From Amborella trichopoda (lineage: Eukaryota > Streptophyta > Magnoliopsida > Amborellales > Amborellaceae), in contig NW_006499535.1 in the NCBI RefSeq assembly GCF_000471905.2, positions 370,117 to 434,116 of the forward strand: DNA of 64,000 nt. The letters run 5' to 3'. The translations under genes were made by a program, and so were the position numbers. Every line of letters starts with the position of its first letter. Position 1 is the first letter of the stretch. This document shows, piece by piece, positions 59,311 to 64,000 of this stretch. The notes beneath the pieces are model-generated. The model was not told the origin of the DNA, did no database searches, and worked only from the letters and a program-made list of their open reading frames with translations.

Positions 59311-60269
59311 CCTCTTTCCTCATTCTTCTTCTCTCTTTTCTAATCTCTTTCTCTCACCATCCTTCTTTCTCCTTCGGCTCTTCCTAATTTCTCTTCTCAC
59401 ATTCCTTTGCCATCTCTTCTTTCCTTTCTTCTCTCTTTACTATTCTTTCTTCTTCCTCTTTCTTAAAATCCTCTTTTCTCCTCCCTATCTTTCTTACCTT
59501 CACTTTGATTTCTTTTCTCTCTCCTCTCCATTCGTGCACGGTGATGCTCATCACCAAACGTAACACTCTCATCCTTCCTTTATCCTCTGAAACATGCAAA
59601 TGAGCTAGGCCTTAACCCTAGTAGCGAGCCAGGCCTCTGTCCAAATTTCCCCTTTCCCATGTTGTGCATGATGATGCTCATCGCCGCGCACGACATTCCT
59701 TTCTCATTCATGTCTCTTCTTCCATCATGGACGGCGGAAGTCCATCGTCATCCATTTTCTTTATCTCTCTTCTTTTCTCTCTTCTCTCTCTTCTTTCGTC
59801 TCCTCTTTCTCTCTTCTTTCTCTCCCTTTTTTATCTCTCTTCTTCCTTTCTCGTCTTTCTCTCTTCTTCTCTCTCTTTCTCTCTTTGCTTCTCTTATCTC
59901 TTATCTCCCTCTTTCATCTTCTTCTTTCTCTCTCATTTGACCAAGGGACAAGTCTAGCACTGTCACGGTAGTCTCGTCGTCAAGCAATATTGCTGTCGTA
60001 CCGGTCTGAGTTATCGTGCTCCTCTTACTGCCACATCGAACTAACCGTTGTGACAGGTTGGTTGGTGCTGGTGTTCTGTCGTTTAGTAGTACTGCTGTCG
60101 GTCGGTCTACATTACCGTACCCGTCTTGCTACCACGACAGGTCAATCATCATGCCAATGTAGCCACTGTGCTAGGCTAGTCACCTGGTCAAATGTCTCAT
60201 TCTTTTCTTTTCTTCTCTCTTTTTCCTTCTTCCATCCCTCATCTCATCATTTCTTCTCTTTTCTCCTTT
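59311..60269 (+). other. CT-rich leader of element Y
   Basis: This is mostly (CT)n-type low-complexity sequence to 59940, with further possible fold-backs near 59535 and 59660. From 59960 to 60190 there is a more complex stretch with doubled phrases ('gctgtcgtaccggtctg' and 'gctgtcggtcggtct'). No protein signal is visible. Open frames at 59659-59957 are low-complexity products. Confidence 0.5.
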
Positions 60270-60294
60270 GAATGTGCACGTCTTGTGTACATTC
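60270..60294 (+). other. Isolated leader hairpin of element Y
   Basis: GAATGTGCAC (60270-60279) pairs with GTGTACATTC (60285-60294), with one G-T pair and a 5-base loop. The stem sequence resembles the outer part of the array units ('gaa(t/c)..tgcac'). Confidence 0.6.
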
Positions 60295-60632
60295 ACCCAA
60301 AGACAAGGTGGGGCCGGCCCACTTGTCTCGTAAAATTAACCATGTGTGTGTGATTGTAGAAATTGGAGAATACAAGACAAGGGAGGTGATTCAGAACCAG
60401 TTGTAAAACTGGGAGGCTTTCTTTGTGATCTAAGAGGGCACCCACGCGAGCCAACTCGAGTAAGTCTCGAACCCACCTTAAATTCCTCTCTTATTGGTTG
60501 GTATACTTGCTCTCGCTCTTGAGCGAGGTTCCCGAGAGAGAGATCTCAAAGTCCTGGCTTCTCCTGAAACCCGAGACACGTGCCGCCAAATCATCCAGAT
60601 TTTGAGGGCAAGATCGAGGTACTTAATTAGCT

Positions 60633-60651
60633 TGGCGACTCCATTGGGGAC
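60633..60651 (+). other. Primer-site-like sequence of element Y
   Basis: TGGCGACTCCATTGGGGAC resembles the TGGCGACTC-type primer sites seen behind the 5' LTR in plant Tat/Ogre-type elements. The LTR end before it ('ttaattagct') is not a clean CA, so the exact boundary is open. Confidence 0.55.
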
Positions 60652-62040
60652 TTACTACCCTTTCGTCGGATCGTCCTTGTTCGACTAATGTCTCCTTTGT
60701 TTTTCTGTTTTCACACACTACATGGATTTTGGGTTCTTTGACCTGTTTATCTGAGTCGAGGATTTTCTGATCCCTACATACACGAACTTCCCCCGGGAAC
60801 AAGTTCCTCAAACTTCCTTCCCAACTTTTCTTTGATTAAAGACCCAATGTCTACCTCCCAGGTCTTAACCTGGATAGGAGTGAGGAGGGACTTAAAGGTC
60901 TTTAATCCTCATCTCTTCGCCTTGGTGGAACTTCCATCAAGGTGCCCTGCATTGGTAGCACATCTGCTGCCACTCACAACATGCACCCTTTCACCGGCAA
61001 GTCACTTGTCGGTCGCATTGCCGAGGTACACCGAAAGGCTGCCTAGTCCCTTTCTGTAAAAGGCAAGGAAGTTGCCATTGCTTTTGTGGGTCACCGTAAG
61101 GCTTCCCCCCACATTCCTCTACCACCACGAGTCTCTATGACTAGAGACTCAACACATCGAGGAGCTTGGGGCCGCCACCTCACGCACACACACACTAAGG
61201 CTCTTGGGTCATCTACTCGAGTCACACCTCAGGGAAGCCCTTGTGCTACCTACGCATCCAGGATCAGGCCTTCTTGGACTGAAACCTGTGTGCATGCATA
61301 TGCATCTCATTGCTCGGAGCAATGCCATTGCAACGCCAACCCAAGCACACAGAAGACGACCTCTTTGTCCTTCCTCTCAGCACACACTTGCACACCCTGT
61401 AAGAGGTAGGCTTCCACCTGTTCCCTTACAGACATGTGCTCGCGTTCTCGACCTCCTAAGGCCAGACCACCTGTTCAAGCCCTGGCTGACCCCCAAGTCA
61501 CTCGAAATGCTACTTCAAGGGGATTACACACGCCACCTTCCAAGACGACTGCTTTCTCCTGACTCAGACATCATCGAGAGCCGCTCCCCTCTTCTTCTGC
61601 CCTTTCTCCTCCCCGACGGAAATCTCAAGACCTGGTACTTCAAGGTTTTCCTTAAGAGCACCATCCTCAGTCAGCCTCATTAGGTCCTCCATGCCTCTGA
61701 AGCCCACAAAGGAACTCGGGGCAAAGGTCTGATGATTGATGAAGTTCTTCAACTTCCAAGGCAGCAACCCAAGCTTGCCCTCGTCTAAAGTCCACATTTG
61801 CTGCCCCATCTCATGGACACTGCCCTCTCAAGCTTTAAAGGCAGGACAACCTCAACCCCAATCTCAGTTCTGGAGAGAGGTCTATTGCAATCTAAAGCTC
61901 AAGCAAGACAAAGAACTGCAGATACTAATTAAGGAGCCGACCAGAAAAGTTGGGGTACCCCGCTTCAAAGGTCTTCGACCTCAAAACCCCTTCTACCCTC
62001 TTCAAATCACAAAGACAGAAGAAGAGGTATGAGAATCCTG
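60652..62040 (+). other. Leader between primer site and gag of element Y
   Basis: Open frames of 75-159 codons lie here (60832-61059, 61086-61409, 61204-61683, 61736-62032). They are rich in Pro, Ser and His, overlap in different frames and match no family I know. Some Tat/Ogre elements have an extra ORF in front of gag, so a decayed one is possible, but nothing visible proves it. Confidence 0.3.
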
Positions 62041-62044
62041 CACA

Positions 62045-63870
62045 GTGGTTAGTGTCATAGAAGACGACCCAACTACCCAGCAGCCACGATCCCAAGACCG
62101 TCAAGAATCAACCCTCATACTCTCGGCATACAAGAGTCGAGTCCAGTCGGGGCATGCTAACCGATCTGCCACATGGGCCCGTCAATCTCAAAAGCCCTCA
62201 AATGCGCCTAAGGCTGATCTCCTTGGAGAAACGATCAACATAATGGTTGCAAACGAACCTGGTGACTCTCAAGAAGAGCGCATGAATAGGTTCGAAGACA
62301 TGGAGGGGGCACAATGATGAAGAATATTGATCACATAGATGATGTGCTGCACTCGGCTAACCATGAGGCCAACTCCTGTCACTCAGATGATGCACCTTCA
62401 AGGGAGCCTCTTCCCTCTGCCTCACAGGACAATTCTGTCCCTCACCCCATCTCACAAGCAGACATCGATGCTATGGTGAATCACAGCCTAGAGAACAGAC
62501 AAATCTAGGGAATACAGGGTGCGACGCTTTATCAAAAGCCATACCCTTCGTACATTGATCCGGTGTCATTTCCCTCTAACTACAAGAAAGGGAAGTTTCC
62601 CCTGTTCAATGGTACCACCTCCCCGCACCAGCATATCGCTCACTTCCAAGGAGCATGTTGAGAGACATCATCTGACGAAAGACTCCTACTACGTCAGTTC
62701 GTTGAAATCCTTGATGGCTCGGCTTTTCAGTGGTATGCTTGGCTTCCCCCAAACTCAGTACATAGTTGGGAGGAAATGGAGAAACTATTCCATAAACACT
62801 TTTATGAGGTTGAGAGAGAGGTTCAAACCATCAAACTTCTCACATTGACCCAAGATCTAGATGAACCCGTAGATCAATTCATAGCAAGGTGGAGAGATTT
62901 GGCTGCTCGTCATCCCAATCCCATGCCTGAGAAGGAAGCAGTTCAGACTTGTGTGCGAAACCTGCGACCTTCGACCTCCATGTCGAAGCTGATCTCTAAG
63001 TCAGTTCGCATAGAGAGTCTGTCACGCCACGATGGTGAGTCACAACAACAGTCCTCAAGCTTGGGAAACAATCGAGGCAATGGTAGTTCTCGAGCCAACG
63101 CTCGGGGCAACCAACAAAAAGAGGTAATCAATGTAGCAATTACCGTCAGTGATCCAAAGAAGGCTGCCTCTTAGACTTTGGACCTCTCCAAAGGGGTAAG
63201 CACAGCAAAGTTAGGGCCCCTGGCAGGCAAACAACAATCGTCATACAACCAGGTACCCCCACCTTCAAACCTTAACCAAGATTACTATTGGACGAGACAT
63301 CATAACAAGGTTTATCATTTTGAAAAGGATTGGGTTCCCACACTGCTCCGACTATTGCTGGAACAGAACATGATTGAGCTGCCCAAGATCAAGTTTCTGT
63401 GTCAAGCTGTTCTCGATACGCATGCAAGATACTATGCTTATCATTGAATGGTAAACCACTCCACATAACAATGCTACACACTTAAAGATCTCATTGAGGC
63501 TTTGATAAAAAAGGGTCAGATCAAGCTCGAAGAACTTAAGAAAGCATTAGGGGTAGCAGAAGTGCCTCACGTAGTGATAGTTCAAGAGGAAGATGAGGCA
63601 CCCAACATGCTTTCCACCTTGTTTGCCATGATGCTTCAAGAAGGCCTCATCACGTCGAAACCAACAAGAGAATCCAAGCATTGAACTCGAGGAGCCTAGG
63701 TCTCTGGTGTCCATATCATCAGATATCGGGGCATGACCTGAGCAAATGCTCTGGCTTCCACGAGCTATTAGCAAAGAAAATGCAGAGAGGCCAAGAAGTT
63801 GGTGACATTCCAAATAGAGATCCCCAAAACTCTCCTCCATTCGTACAAGAAGACCCCTCGACCTAAGACC
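62045..63870 (+). pseudogene. Tat-type gag remnant of element Y
   Basis: The capsid-like core is visible at 62776-63174: WEEMEKLFHKHFYE at the start, DLDEPVDQFIARWRDLAAR in the middle (the usual 'ExVxxFxxRWR' of Retrotrans_gag), then CVRNLRPS. A Gln/Asn/Gly-rich linker follows. At 63681-63760 is the C-terminal block CPYHQISGHDLSKCSGFHEL (Tat 'YCxYHxxxGHxTxxC'). A second, partial repeat of the phrase 'LMLQEGLIT' near 63630 and 63905 suggests duplicated linker segments. It would encode the particle protein. It is broken in several places and continues past the window. Confidence 0.7.
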
Positions 63871-64000
63871 CGGGAAATGATAATCCGGACCCTCTTCTAG
63901 CCTTCTTAGAGGCGATGCTCCAACAAGGGCTTGTCACTCTTAAGCTTGCAAGGCAGCCCAAGCACCTCGCTCAAGGGATCGAGAATCACTGGTGCCCAAA

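Larger units (their letters stand above)
56904..64000 (+). mobile_element. Tat-like Ty3 element Y, 5' part (fossil, runs off the window)
   Basis: The plus-strand order is U3 (56904-58160), TATA, poly(A) signal, a very long CT-rich leader with a hairpin array, primer-site-like sequence at 60633, a 1.4 kb leader with unassigned frames, and gag from about 62050 to the window end. The arrangement (very long LTR/leader, gag of Tat type with the 'YHQ..GH..C' block at the C-terminus) supports the Tat lineage, and the U3 style resembles family X. Gag is broken about five or more times. The 3' half is outside the window. Confidence 0.65.

Overview
This is plant nuclear DNA, almost entirely repeats. 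The evidence is Ty1/copia and Ty3 (Tat-like and chromovirus-like) LTR retrotransposons with tRNA-Met type primer sites, an RTE-type LINE tail, a plant-style RNase H domain of the LINE/RVT_3 kind, a Mutator-type MITE and AT-rich DNA rich in GA/CT tracts. The species cannot be named from the sequence; a repeat-rich flowering plant fits. I found no intact host protein gene, rRNA gene or convincing tRNA gene. A 157-base N run lies at 33993-34149 and a single N at 44217.

Layout. 1-2938: end of a Ty3-like element in + orientation, with two LTR pieces head to tail. 2939-17075: an unclassified repeat (here A, about 2.3 kb) and a spacer (B, about 2.6 kb, holding a LINE RNase H scrap and a copia RT scrap) arranged as A-B-A and then mirrored, giving a large imperfect palindrome centred near 10.03 kb. 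17076-17940: 3' end of a copia element. 17941-19665: degenerate AT-rich minisatellite of quasi-palindromic units. 19666-21230: CT-rich and AT-rich DNA without recognisable genes. 21231-35272: two copia copies in tandem on the minus strand sharing a middle LTR (LTR-internal-LTR-internal-LTR). 35273-36290: a second block of the same minisatellite with the same 3' flank. 36498-36730: a MITE with a perfect 9-base target duplication. 36862-37315: RTE LINE tail. 37476-38990: the most gene-like non-repeat stretch, with one exon-like segment.

39000-51661: a minus-strand Tat-like Ty3 element (LTR, long 3' region with plus-strand promoter-like modules, then integrase, a second RNase H, RT-RNase H and gag pieces). 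Its gag end stops where a second minus-strand element begins (51662-56903). That one has long LTRs, a primer site, a polypurine tract and gag but no visible pol. Its 5' LTR is cut at 56903, where a plus-strand Tat-like element starts and runs off the window. The leader of this last element carries an array of hairpins whose stems vary in a compensating way while the loop stays ATGGCA(A/G); I consider it the most unusual signal here.

All retroelements are broken fossils. The copies differ from each other at many sites, so most insertions look old, and the order of events can be read only partly from the nesting. Repeat boundaries were placed by eye and are uncertain by tens of bases unless a terminal motif or target duplication is named.
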